From assembly GCA_963734845.1 (NCBI GenBank), contig CAVTIS010000016.1:1-64000 (forward strand): 64,000 bases of DNA, given 5' to 3'. A program made the position numbers and the translations under genes. Below, piece by piece: positions 18,811-26,752 of the stretch (its first letter is position 1; the number at the start of each line of letters is the position of its first letter). The DNA comes from JAKAVN01 sp963734845. Its GTDB lineage: Bacteria > Desulfobacterota > Binatia > Binatales > Binataceae. Below the pieces are notes generated by a model. The model worked only from the letters and a program-made list of their open reading frames with translations, ran no database searches and was not told the origin of the DNA.

Positions 18811-19343
18811 CGCGCCACGTGTGCCAGAGCTTCGTAGCCCACGCTTATTCTGTTCCTTACGGAACTAATCGCCACCGAAGAAGTGGATGGACGGATTCCC
18901 CTGACATCAACGCCTTCCGGTCGCAGGGGCCAGGGAAATTCGGCACGTTAGCGCGAGTTCTGGAAATTCGATTACATCGGCCGCAGAGACGGCCGGGGCG
19001 CCAGCGACTCGCGTGGTAAAACGACTTTACACTCGTACTCACGGAATCAGAAGGTAACAAGCAGCGCGAAGGGGTCAAATTTGTTCCTCAAAGAACAATT
19101 AGCCCGGTCAGAAGCGTCTAGCGACGCGATGTACCAGTCTGGGCGGTTGCGTACCGCGTCAAACCGTTGCCGCGCACCAGGATACTCTGTGTCACATCCC
19201 TAAGCTACTATGGCTGCGTGAAGTTTTCTGGACAATGCTGGCTATTCTCCAGATATGCAGGTGGAAATGGCGTCGCGCTGAGCTATGTATCAAACTCGAT
19301 AGAGAGTGATGAGCCCATAGCCGTTGCAAGGATCGAGTAGACC
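18811..19343. other. Intergenic region, probable divergent promoters
   Basis: About 530 bases separate the minus-strand biosynthetic operon from the plus-strand membrane protein gene. No convincing protein is seen beyond a short GTG-initiated minus-strand frame (18842-18765). Two small inverted repeats lie at 19081-19098 and 19114-19127. I cannot assign -35/-10 boxes. The operon promoter is expected here because no other gene precedes the operon. Confidence 0.6.
19081..19098. promoter_or_regulatory. Inverted repeat, candidate operator upstream of the lipopeptide operon
   Basis: TTGTTC and GAACAA are spaced by six bases in the AT-richer part of the divergent intergenic region. A second inverted repeat, GCGTC-tagc-GACGC, follows at 19114-19127. 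Dyads of this size in a divergent promoter region can be regulator sites, but no regulator gene lies nearby, so the assignment is only positional. Confidence 0.25.
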
Positions 19344-20018
19344 ATGAATCACCCGTCCGACGCGCCGCATATCTCCGAAGCTTCAACCGCCGAACTTCCG
19401 CCGCATGCGCCCACGCCGCCGCACAACGCGGCCGCGGCGGCGCAAGCCGGCACGTGGGCGGCCCGACTGGAATCGATCTTCGTGCGCCGCCTGATGGTGG
19501 TCGGGGTGTTGGGCGTGATGGTGATGCTGGGGCTTTTCCTGTCGAACTACTCCAGCGAGAAGGCGAGCTATTACTGGTGCGCGATGTTTCCGATCTTCGG
19601 CGTCGCGTGCCTCGCGCATGAACTGGCCGCCGGACGGGCATACGAGGTGGCGCTATGGCGAATCCTGCTGCGCCAGGCGCTCCATTGGATCGGACCGATC
19701 GCGGCGGTGAAGATCCTGTTCATGCAGCACGCCCGGGGCCAGATGTCGACCGATGCGGTCGCCTTGACGATCATTCTGCTGCTCGCGGTCACCTGTTTTC
19801 TCGCCGGAGTTCACTTCGACCGCAGTTTCTTTTGGGTCAGCGCGTTTCTCGCGGTGGCGGCGGTGATCGGCACCGAGATCGAAACCTATCTCTGGTTCGC
19901 CGTGGTGCTGTTGCTGGTTGGAGTCGCGATCGCGGTGCTCTCGGCGATACTGCTGCGCCGCGGGCCGAAGGCCCTCGCGGCGCCGGCGCCCCCGCGTCAG
20001 GAATCCGGCCTCAGCTAA
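19344..20018 (+). CDS. Predicted polytopic inner-membrane protein, function unknown
   Basis: A 224-residue protein that I do not recognise. The N-terminal 45 residues are Pro/Ala-rich and probably cytosolic. They are followed by about five hydrophobic segments near residues 50-66, 76-90, 107-125, 140-155 and 165-200, then a short Pro-rich tail. It is divergent from the lipopeptide operon and convergent with the antiporter remnant, whose 3' end it overlaps by eight bases. A role in export or immunity for the lipopeptide cannot be excluded, but nothing in the sequence supports one. Confidence 0.75.
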   Translation: MNHPSDAPHISEASTAELPPHAPTPPHNAAAAAQAGTWAARLESIFVRRLMVVGVLGVMVMLGLFLSNYSSEKASYYWCAMFPIFGVACLAHELAAGRAYEVALWRILLRQALHWIGPIAAVKILFMQHARGQMSTDAVALTIILLLAVTCFLAGVHFDRSFFWVSAFLAVAAVIGTEIETYLWFAVVLLLVGVAIAVLSAILLRRGPKALAAPAPPRQESGLS

Positions 20019-20499
20019 GCGACCTGGCATCGCGAGCCGTCACCGCCGCGCCCGCGGCGGTGGCCTTTTGCACGAAGGACGCGGTGACCTTCCCGACCGT
20101 CAGCCCTTGGACGATGATCGAGAAAATGACCGTCGCGTAGGTCATCGCAACAATAATGTTGCGGTCGGGACTGGACGGCAGTGAGAGCGCCAGCGCAACC
20201 GAGATTCCCCCGCGCAAGCCGCCCCAAGTGAGGATGGAGATGGTCCCCGGAACCATCGGTCTGCTCAGGCGCAAATGGCGACCACGCCGGCCACGCTAAT
20301 CCATCGCGCCAATAACGTGATCGATATCGCAAGCAAACCGGCCGCCATATACGACCAGCGCAGCGGGGATGTATTGAAAATTAAGGTAGCTGAACAGCGC
20401 CGACAGCGTGATCAGGACGGTCGCGATCTGAAAGAAGTTCATCATAGAGGCCGCATCGCGATTTGTTTTTGACTCCGGCGGGCGCAAGGCGCGGCTCAT
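20011..20499 (-). pseudogene. Remnant of a CPA1-type Na+/H+ antiporter gene
   Basis: Three minus-strand fragments in different frames match parts of a NhaP/CPA1 antiporter. The N-terminal piece (20445 downward) reads FFQIATVLITLSALFSYLNF. A middle piece (about 20345-20275) reads GLLAISITLLARWISVAGVV and ends at a TGA. The C-terminal piece (20274-20011) reads LTWGGLRGGISVALALSLP and RNIIVAMTYATVIFSIIVQG. In an intact antiporter of about 400 residues the first two pieces would be separated by a few hundred residues. The gene has therefore suffered a large internal deletion and at least two frame changes. It cannot encode a working transporter. Confidence 0.82.
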
Positions 20500-20581
20500 T
20501 GAAATTTACCGCGCAGAGGCCCTGCCCATCGGTGGACGAAGGTCGTGGACCGACGCAATACTGACATGGAAGGCGCAACGC

Positions 20582-20621
20582 GGCGGCGCGCGCCCCTTGC
20601 GGAGCGCGCGCCGCCTTTCTT
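20582..20621 (+). terminator. GC-rich hairpin with short T-rich tail
   Basis: Perfect 12-base arms GGCGGCGCGCGC and GCGCGCGCCGCC flank a 10-base loop, followed on the plus strand by TTTCTT. It sits between the antiporter remnant and the 3' end of the oxidoreductase gene. The T-rich tail is on the plus strand, although the nearest gene end is on the minus strand. It may still mark transcript ends on both strands. Confidence 0.5.
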
Positions 20622-20675
20622 GATCAGTAGTGCCACCGCTCGCCGTCCACGAAGATGGCGCGCGGTATCGAGCGC

Positions 20676-21986
20676 CTAGGCGGTCGCGCCCAGCGCGTCC
20701 GCGTGCGCCACCGGCTCGGGCTTGCCCGAAGCGCCGAGCGGCGTCGAGCCCGGCTTGCGCTCGAACGGATCCTTCAGGTCGAGCTTCTTCGCATGCTCGC
20801 GCAGCGGCGGAATCACTTCCTCGGCGATGAGTCTCATGCTCGTGCGCCGCGCTTCGGTCGGAATCGGGCCGTCATTCTGCCAAAACGCAAAGATACCGGG
20901 CCGCAAGACGTCGAGAATGTGCTTGAGCTTGGGAATTACCGACTTCGGGGTGCCGACGATGATCTGATTGTTCTTCTGCGCACCCTCGTAGCCGGCGTAA
21001 ACCGCCTTGCGCAGACCCTCGACATCGACCTCGCCTTCCAGCGACTGGAACAGGGCGGGGCCGTTGGGATTGTTTGGATCGCTGAACTGCCGCGCCATCC
21101 GTCGCGTCGCTTCCTTGGTGAGATATCCCGGCGGGAACATCCACTCGCCGCGCGCGAAATGCGAGAGCCCACCGCCGTAGAGGTCCATCTTGCCCAGCTC
21201 CTGCGCCTTCTCCTCGGTCTCGGCGACGAAGACCTTCTGCAGGTAGCCGAAATTCTCGGTGCCGGCCTGGTAGCCTTCCTTGGCCGCGGCCTGGGTATAC
21301 AGGTTCCACATCTCTACCGTCGGCTCGAGGTAGGTCGCTAGCGCGAGGTACGGATACCTGTGCTTGGCGCACCACAGCAGAGTCTCGGGGCTGACCAGTC
21401 CAGGGATCCAGATTGGCGGATGGGGCTTCTGGATCGGCAGCACCCACGGATTCACAAAGCGATAGTGGAAATGCTTACCCTCCCAGCGAAACGGACCGGG
21501 ACGCGTCCAGGCGGCGATTACCAGGTCGTGCGCCTCGTTGAAATATTCGCGGTTGTAAGCCGGGTTGGCGTTGTTGGCGAGTTGCTCGCTGCCCGCGCCG
21601 CGCACCCATCCGGGCACCAGGCGCCCGCCGGAGATCATGTCGATCATCGCGAGCTCTTCGGCCAGGCGCAGCGGGTTGGCAACCACCGGCAATGGATTGC
21701 CAAGAAGCACGATGCGCACTTTCTTGGTGATGCGCGCGAGGATCGAGGCCTCCATGTCCATCACCGCGCCCATGCAAAACGGCGTCCCATGATGCTCGTT
21801 CAGCATCACGCCGTCGAAGCCGAGTTCCTCGGCTATCACCTTGTCGTCGAGATACTCGTTGAGAAGCTTCGCGCCCTTGGCTGGATCGAAAAAGCGGTTG
21901 GGCACCCCAAAGAAGCTCTGGATTTTCAGAACCTCGTCTTCGGGAACGTAAAGGTACGGCCGTTCAGTGAAATACATTATGTGCAT
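20676..21986 (-). CDS. LLM-class flavin-dependent oxidoreductase (paralogue 1)
   Basis: A luciferase-like monooxygenase-family protein of 436 residues, expected to use reduced flavin (FMN or F420) as a TIM-barrel oxidoreductase. Family features include the N-terminal MYFTERPY strand, the LNEHHGTPF segment, a GNPLPVVANPLRLAEELAMID block and SGGRLVPGWVRGAGSEQ. The substrate is not identifiable. It is the last gene of a three-gene unit behind its close paralogue and an alpha/beta hydrolase. The start codon is well placed because the paralogue starts with the same MHIM sequence. The duplication suggests related but diverged substrates, or a heterodimer as in bacterial luciferase; this is inference. 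Confidence 0.9.
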   Translation of the reverse strand: MHIMYFTERPYLYVPEDEVLKIQSFFGVPNRFFDPAKGAKLLNEYLDDKVIAEELGFDGVMLNEHHGTPFCMGAVMDMEASILARITKKVRIVLLGNPLPVVANPLRLAEELAMIDMISGGRLVPGWVRGAGSEQLANNANPAYNREYFNEAHDLVIAAWTRPGPFRWEGKHFHYRFVNPWVLPIQKPHPPIWIPGLVSPETLLWCAKHRYPYLALATYLEPTVEMWNLYTQAAAKEGYQAGTENFGYLQKVFVAETEEKAQELGKMDLYGGGLSHFARGEWMFPPGYLTKEATRRMARQFSDPNNPNGPALFQSLEGEVDVEGLRKAVYAGYEGAQKNNQIIVGTPKSVIPKLKHILDVLRPGIFAFWQNDGPIPTEARRTSMRLIAEEVIPPLREHAKKLDLKDPFERKPGSTPLGASGKPEPVAHADALGATA

Positions 21987-22096
21987 ATCAAGCCCTCCGT
22001 TTCCGTCTTATGAGCTTTGTGCTGCGCGGTGCATTTCCTGATTGCAGTTCTATCTCGAGAGCGATCGCCGCTTTCTCGGCTCACGCCGTTCCATTG

Positions 22097-23395
22097 TTAT
22101 GCCCCCAGTCCATCCATCGAACCTACATATTCCGGCTTGCCCGTCGGACCCAGGGGCGTCGCGCCGGGCGTGCGCTCGAACGGACCCGTAAGACCCAGTT
22201 CCCTGCCGATCTCGCGCAGTTGCGGGATGACCTCGGTGCCCAGCAGTTTCAGACAGGTCATCCGATCCTTGGCCGGCGCCGGGCCGTCGAGCCAGAACGA
22301 AAAGATTCCCGGCCGCAGCACCGACAGCACTTTCCTTAGTTTGGGAATCACCGATTTCGGCGTCCCCGTGATCATTTGCAGGGTGTCCTTCGATCCGTCG
22401 TAGGCCGCATGGATCGTTTTGCGTAGCGCGTTCAAGTCCTCGGTGTGATCCTGCGAGACGAACGAGAGCCCCGGCGTATTGGGATTGGCGTATAGGGTCG
22501 AAAGGCGCCGGGTCGCGGCCTTGGAATTGTAGCCCGGCGGGAACATCCACTCGGGCCGCGCGAAATGCGAGAACCCGCCGCCAAAGAGAAAGTGCCGGCC
22601 CATCTCGTCAGCCTTCTCCTCGGTCTCGTGCACGAAGATCGGCTGCAGGTAGCCGAAATTCTCTGGCCCCGCCTGATAGCCCATCTCCGCCGCACGGTCG
22701 GCGTACATCCGCCACATTTCGAGCGTCGGCTCGAGCATCGTGGCCAGCGCCACGTACGGGTATCGATGCTCGGCACACCATCGTACCGTCTCGGGGCTGA
22801 TGAGGCCGGGAATCCAGATTGGCGGATGCGGCTTTTGCAGCGGCAGCACCCACGGATTCACGAAACGGAAATTGAAATGCTTGCCTTCCCATCGAAACGG
22901 ACCGGGCCGGGTCCAGGCCGCGATCACCAGGTCGTGCGCCTCCTCGAAGTATTCGCGGTTGTAGGCCGGGTTGGCGTTGTTGGCGAGTTGCTCACTGCCC
23001 GCGCCGCGGACCCACCCCGGCACCAGCCGCCCGCCAGAGATCATGTCGATCATCGCCAGCTCCTCAGCCAGGCGCACCGGATTGGCGGCCACCGGCAGCG
23101 GATTGCCGAGCAGCACGATTTTGACTTTCTTGGTGCACCTGGCGAGCACTGCCGCCTCGACATCCATCACTGCGCCCATACAGAACGGGGTGCCGTGGTG
23201 CTCGTTGAGCATCACGCCGTCGAACGTGCCGAGCTCGTCGGAATAGATCTTCTCGTCCAGATACTGGTTAAGGAGCTGCGCGCCTTTTTGCGGATCGAAG
23301 AACTTGTTCGACACGCCGAAGAAACTGCGCAGCTTGAGCACCTCGTCTTCGGGCACGTAGTGATATGCCCGCTCGGTAAACCACATTATGTGCAT
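22097..23395 (-). CDS. LLM-class flavin-dependent oxidoreductase (paralogue 2)
   Basis: A 432-residue paralogue of the downstream gene, with long identical stretches such as MLNEHHGTPFCMGAVMD and LVPGWVRGAGSEQLANNANP. It belongs to the luciferase-like flavin-dependent family; the substrate is unknown. The reading frame is open further upstream (to 23482), but the ATG at 23395 matches the paralogue N-terminus (MHIMWFTERAYHYVPEDE) and lies 17 bases after the hydrolase stop. Most differences from paralogue 1 fall in the C-terminal third, where substrate-facing loops and subunit contacts often lie in this fold. Confidence 0.9.
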   Translation of the reverse strand: MHIMWFTERAYHYVPEDEVLKLRSFFGVSNKFFDPQKGAQLLNQYLDEKIYSDELGTFDGVMLNEHHGTPFCMGAVMDVEAAVLARCTKKVKIVLLGNPLPVAANPVRLAEELAMIDMISGGRLVPGWVRGAGSEQLANNANPAYNREYFEEAHDLVIAAWTRPGPFRWEGKHFNFRFVNPWVLPLQKPHPPIWIPGLISPETVRWCAEHRYPYVALATMLEPTLEMWRMYADRAAEMGYQAGPENFGYLQPIFVHETEEKADEMGRHFLFGGGFSHFARPEWMFPPGYNSKAATRRLSTLYANPNTPGLSFVSQDHTEDLNALRKTIHAAYDGSKDTLQMITGTPKSVIPKLRKVLSVLRPGIFSFWLDGPAPAKDRMTCLKLLGTEVIPQLREIGRELGLTGPFERTPGATPLGPTGKPEYVGSMDGLGA

Positions 23396-23412
23396 CGAAC
23401 TGCTCCGGACGC

Positions 23413-24201
23413 TCAGCCCAGGAACGCGCGCACCTGCTTTAAAAATTCCGCCGGCTGCTCGGCTCCGGGATAGTGCCCGCAATTATCGATCGTCACGACC
23501 TTCGAACCCTTGATCGAGCGCTGATAAACTTCGGCCGCGCTAAGCGGCACCGTCGGGTCCTGCTTGCCCCACAGGAGCAGCGTCGGCAATCCGTCGATTC
23601 CCTCGAGCAGATGCGGCAGGCTCGGATTGAACATGTACGGCTCCCACGCGAGCCGCGCCGTCTCGGCACGCGCCTCTTCCCATGCCTCGTATTGCTCGGG
23701 CGTCTGCTCGCCGCCGAACAGCTTGGTGAAATCCGGCCTCTGCGGATCCGCCGCGCCGCGAGTCAGGTAGACGCGCGCGGTCACCGTGAACATGTCCATG
23801 ATCTCGCCCTGGGGTGGGCGCACGCCGACCGGCGCGACCAGGATCATCTTGCTGAACTGAGCCGGATTGGCCGCCGCCATCTCGGCCGCGATCCATCCGC
23901 CCAGCGAATGACCGAGCACGTCGACTGGTCCCAGCTTCTGCTCACGCACGTAGCGCTGATAGAAGCCGGCCAGGTCGCGGATGCTCGAGATCCAGTCGGC
24001 CATCGCGGTCTTCCCGAAGCCCGGATGAATCGGCGCGATTAGCGTGCGCTCCTTGGCCAGCGCCGAGTTCCACGGGGTCCATCCGGGCCATCCCAACTCG
24101 CCATGCAGGAGCAGGAGAGGCTTGCCCTTGCCGCCCTTGATGGTCATCAGTTCCGTGTCCCCGACGCGGACCTTTTCTTCAGTCCATTCCTTGTCTGCCA
24201 T
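23413..24201 (-). CDS. Alpha/beta hydrolase
   Basis: A 262-residue serine hydrolase of the alpha/beta fold. It shows an HGELG oxyanion segment, the nucleophile elbow GHSLGG, the acid in GKQDPTVP and a catalytic His in CGHYPG. The start at 24201 (MADKEW) is preceded by GGAGAAAG at suitable spacing; the frame runs further upstream without need. It heads a unit with two luciferase-like oxidoreductases. This could be an oxidise-then-hydrolyse route for an aliphatic, cyclic or ester substrate, but the substrate cannot be read from sequence. Confidence 0.9.
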   Translation of the reverse strand: MADKEWTEEKVRVGDTELMTIKGGKGKPLLLLHGELGWPGWTPWNSALAKERTLIAPIHPGFGKTAMADWISSIRDLAGFYQRYVREQKLGPVDVLGHSLGGWIAAEMAAANPAQFSKMILVAPVGVRPPQGEIMDMFTVTARVYLTRGAADPQRPDFTKLFGGEQTPEQYEAWEEARAETARLAWEPYMFNPSLPHLLEGIDGLPTLLLWGKQDPTVPLSAAEVYQRSIKGSKVVTIDNCGHYPGAEQPAEFLKQVRAFLG

Positions 24202-24523
24202 TGAGACTTTCTCCAGGTTGTATTCGTGGCGTCCTTGCGGGCCCGTCGATGTCCCCCAAAACGGTCCGCCCGTGCAAAACCAGATCCGATTCCAATTCAG
24301 CTTTAGTACAGTGCCTTGCCATTTGCCACCGGATTTCCCGATCGTTTCGCCGACTTGCGCTCCAAAGTGGCGTCCCACGGCCCGGCGATACCGTCGCGCC
24401 CGGCAGCGAGCCTGCCAGTAGACGCCCTACAATGACGTATGAGCGAAAGCTATACTCACAGGGCACGGATTACCTGATATATAGATTGTAGCGGATGACG
24501 GGGCGGGAAAATTGGGGCTGACG
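24202..24523. other. Divergent intergenic region between hydrolase and pcm
   Basis: About 320 bases separate the divergent hydrolase and pcm genes. The part nearest pcm (24445-24495) is AT-rich with TATACT and GATATATAG stretches that could hold promoter -10 elements for the plus-strand genes. No matching -35 box was convincing. No RNA gene or repeat was seen. Confidence 0.5.
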
Positions 24524-25171
24524 ATGGACGACCTGGCGCGGGCTCGCGAACGGATGGTGCTCGAGCAACTCGAGCGCCGCGGCATCCGGGACTCACGCGT
24601 ACTCGCCGCGATGCGCATGGTTGAACGCGATCGCTTCATCCCCCAGGAATACGCCGCGCAAGCCTACGCCGACGAACCGCTGCCCATCGGCGCGGAGCAG
24701 ACCATCTCGCAACCCTATATGGTCGCCCTGATGTGCGAGGTCGCCCAACTGACCGGCGTCGAGCGCGTGCTCGAGGTCGGCACCGGCTCTGGCTATGCCG
24801 CAGCGGTGCTCGCGCGCCTCGCGGCCACTGTCTATTCGGTAGAATGTCTCGCGCAATTTTACGAGCGGGCGCGCGCGCGGCTTGAAGCCCTCGAGATCGC
24901 AAACGTCCATTTGAGCTTGCGCGACGGATCGGAGGGATGGCCCGAGCAGGCGCCGTTCGACGCGATCGTCGTGACAGCCGCGATGCCCGGCATCGCGCGT
25001 CCCCTGCTCGAGCAGCTCAAGCCCGGCGGACGGTTGGTGGCACCGATCGGCGATGACGACCTGCAAACCCTGGTGCGCATCAGCCGGCGCGGCGACGCCT
25101 GGAGCGAGGAATATTTCGGCGAATGCCGGTTCGTCAAGATGACCGGCCGCCACGGATTCAAGACCGAATGA
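24524..25171 (+). CDS. pcm: Protein-L-isoaspartate O-methyltransferase
   Basis: The enzyme methylates isoaspartyl residues in damaged proteins with S-adenosylmethionine, starting their repair. The 215-residue protein has the family N-terminus (RERMVLEQLERRGI), the VERDRFIP and AYADEPLPIG segments, the QTISQPYMVA motif and the AdoMet loop VLEVGTGSGY. I chose the ATG at 24524, whose product aligns with family N-termini, over a TTG four codons earlier. The neighbouring gene is an M23/LysM protein, echoing the pcm-nlpD pairing known in enterobacteria. Confidence 0.95.
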   Translation: MDDLARARERMVLEQLERRGIRDSRVLAAMRMVERDRFIPQEYAAQAYADEPLPIGAEQTISQPYMVALMCEVAQLTGVERVLEVGTGSGYAAAVLARLAATVYSVECLAQFYERARARLEALEIANVHLSLRDGSEGWPEQAPFDAIVVTAAMPGIARPLLEQLKPGGRLVAPIGDDDLQTLVRISRRGDAWSEEYFGECRFVKMTGRHGFKTE

Positions 25172-25261
25172 TTCGCGCAGCCATTCGCCCCTAGCGCGCG
25201 TTCGCGCAGTCGCAGCCGTAGCAAGCGGCAACGGTGGAGCGGTGGTGGAAGAGGACGTGCG

Positions 25262-26086
25262 GTGCAAGAGGACGCAGGCGAGAGCAAGGTCGATTTAGCG
25301 GCGCGTCCGCCCGTGGCATCGATCATGACGGCCGGCCCATCGCTCGCCATCGCCGCCATCATGACGGTCGTGGTGGCGATCGTCGCAGGCTCGGGATGCT
25401 CGGCGTCGGGCCGGTCCAATCAGCCGCTCACGCCGTACAACAGAGGTTCGCAGCCGGTCGAGCACGTCGTGCGCCGAGGCGAAACCGTCTATCACATCGC
25501 ACACGTCTATGGCGTCAGTGTTCAGAGCCTGCTCGAAGCCAACCATTTGAGCGACTCGCGCGACCTCCGCGCAGGCCAGAGCCTGCTGATTCCCGGCTCC
25601 TACACCTACGCCTCGCTCGGCGGCGCCGAGAGCGGCTCGGGCGCGATATGGAACGTGCCGCGCGCCTCGCGGCAGTTCGCATGGCCGGTATGGTCGGGCA
25701 CGGTGACCTCGGGCTTCGGAATCCGCCACGGCACGATGCATGACGGGGTGGACATCGCGGCGCCGCTCGGCACCGCGGTGCGCGCTGCCGACTCCGGCAC
25801 CGTGGTCTTCGTGGGAAAGCTCAACGGCTATGGCAACACGGTTATCATCCGTCATTCCGACAACTACGTCACGGTCTACGGGCATAACTCGCGCGTGCTG
25901 GTAAGCGAGGGCACGTCGGTCGCGCGCGGCCAGAACATCGCGGAGGTCGGGACCAGCGGACGGACCACCGGTCCCAATCTCCACTTCGAGGTGCGCTACG
26001 ACAACCACGCATACAATCCGCTGAGTTATCTTGCGCCGCCGGGTCCGTCGCCCTCCGAAAGCTTTGCCCGCAACGGCCCCTCCTAG
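25262..26086 (+). CDS. LysM and M23-peptidase domain cell-wall protein (NlpD-like)
   Basis: A 274-residue envelope protein. A hydrophobic segment near residues 25-45 ends in GSGC, a weak lipobox, so it may be a lipoprotein or signal-anchored. A LysM domain (about 67-112; HVVRRGETVYHIAHVYGVSV) binds peptidoglycan. A C-terminal M23 domain (about 140-255) keeps putative zinc ligands in HDGVD and LHFEV. The usual catalytic HLH reads NLH, so endopeptidase activity is uncertain and an amidase-activator role as for NlpD/EnvC is possible. The GTG start has GAGGA seven bases upstream; an in-frame ATG at 25325 is the alternative. Pcm lies just upstream. Confidence 0.88.
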   Translation: MQEDAGESKVDLAARPPVASIMTAGPSLAIAAIMTVVVAIVAGSGCSASGRSNQPLTPYNRGSQPVEHVVRRGETVYHIAHVYGVSVQSLLEANHLSDSRDLRAGQSLLIPGSYTYASLGGAESGSGAIWNVPRASRQFAWPVWSGTVTSGFGIRHGTMHDGVDIAAPLGTAVRAADSGTVVFVGKLNGYGNTVIIRHSDNYVTVYGHNSRVLVSEGTSVARGQNIAEVGTSGRTTGPNLHFEVRYDNHAYNPLSYLAPPGPSPSESFARNGPS

Positions 26087-26137
26087 TATCTTTAGCCGGA
26101 CCCTGCCGGAGCGATGCGCGGGGCATACAAATAACAA

Positions 26138-26662
26138 ATGATGGAATTGAACGAACTGCGAGCACTCGTGCGTGACGTCCCGGACTTTCCCAAGCCCGGA
26201 ATTCTGTTCCGCGACATAACTCCCCTAATCGGCCACGCACGGGCCTTCGCCGCGTTGGTCGACATGATGGCGGCGCCCTTTCTGGGCAAGGTCGACACCG
26301 TGCTCGGAATCGAGTCGCGCGGCTTCATCATCGGCGCGCCGGTCGCCTACCGCCTCGGCGTGGGACTGACGATCGCGCGCAAACCGGGCAAGTTGCCCTT
26401 CCACACGATCGGCGAAACCTACGATCTGGAGTACGGCAGCGCCGGTCTGGAGATCCATGAGGATGGGATGGTCCGCGGCGCGCGCGTGCTGATCGCAGAC
26501 GATCTGCTGGCGACCGGCGGCACCGCGGCGGCGACGATTAACCTTGCGCAGAAACTCCAGGCCTCGATCGTGAGTTGCGCTTTCGTGATCGAACTGGCGG
26601 CGCTGGGCGGCCGTAAGCGAATCGAGCCCGTCCAATGCTTCTCGCTTATCCAGTATGATTGA
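26138..26662 (+). CDS. apt: Adenine phosphoribosyltransferase
   Basis: Salvages adenine by joining it to PRPP to make AMP. The 174-residue length fits the family. Motifs are FPKPGILFRDITPL at the N-terminus, GIESRGFIIGAPVA, RKPGKLP and the PRPP-binding VLIADDLLATGGTA. Two adjacent ATG codons (26138, 26141) make the start uncertain by one residue. It follows the M23 gene by about 50 bases and precedes a hairpin-rich spacer and a cation-efflux gene. Confidence 0.96.
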   Translation: MMELNELRALVRDVPDFPKPGILFRDITPLIGHARAFAALVDMMAAPFLGKVDTVLGIESRGFIIGAPVAYRLGVGLTIARKPGKLPFHTIGETYDLEYGSAGLEIHEDGMVRGARVLIADDLLATGGTAAATINLAQKLQASIVSCAFVIELAALGGRKRIEPVQCFSLIQYD

Positions 26663-26683
26663 AATCATCTGGACCTTCGGGGC

Positions 26684-26732
26684 GGCGCGGCCGCTTCGGT
26701 AGCGGCCGTGCCGGCGTGACATCTGACGCCGG
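26684..26732. repeat. Two adjacent hairpins between apt and the cation-efflux gene
   Basis: The first has arms GGCGCGGCCGCT and AGCGGCCGTGCC (one G-T pair) around TCGGT. The second has CCGGCGT and ACGCCGG around eight bases. Neither is followed by a T-tract, so they are RNA hairpins or palindromic repeats rather than classic terminators. Confidence 0.6.
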
Positions 26733-26752
26733 CCGGCGGACGTGCTGATTCC

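Noticed and set aside
18857..19078. Small minus-strand frame of 73 codons upstream of the FAAL gene
   Set aside because: No ribosome binding site or recognisable domain; composition unlike the neighbouring genes.
22565..23473. Plus-strand open frame of about 300 codons opposite the second LLM oxidoreductase
   Set aside because: It mirrors the conserved luciferase-like gene and recurs opposite the other paralogue, as expected for a shadow.
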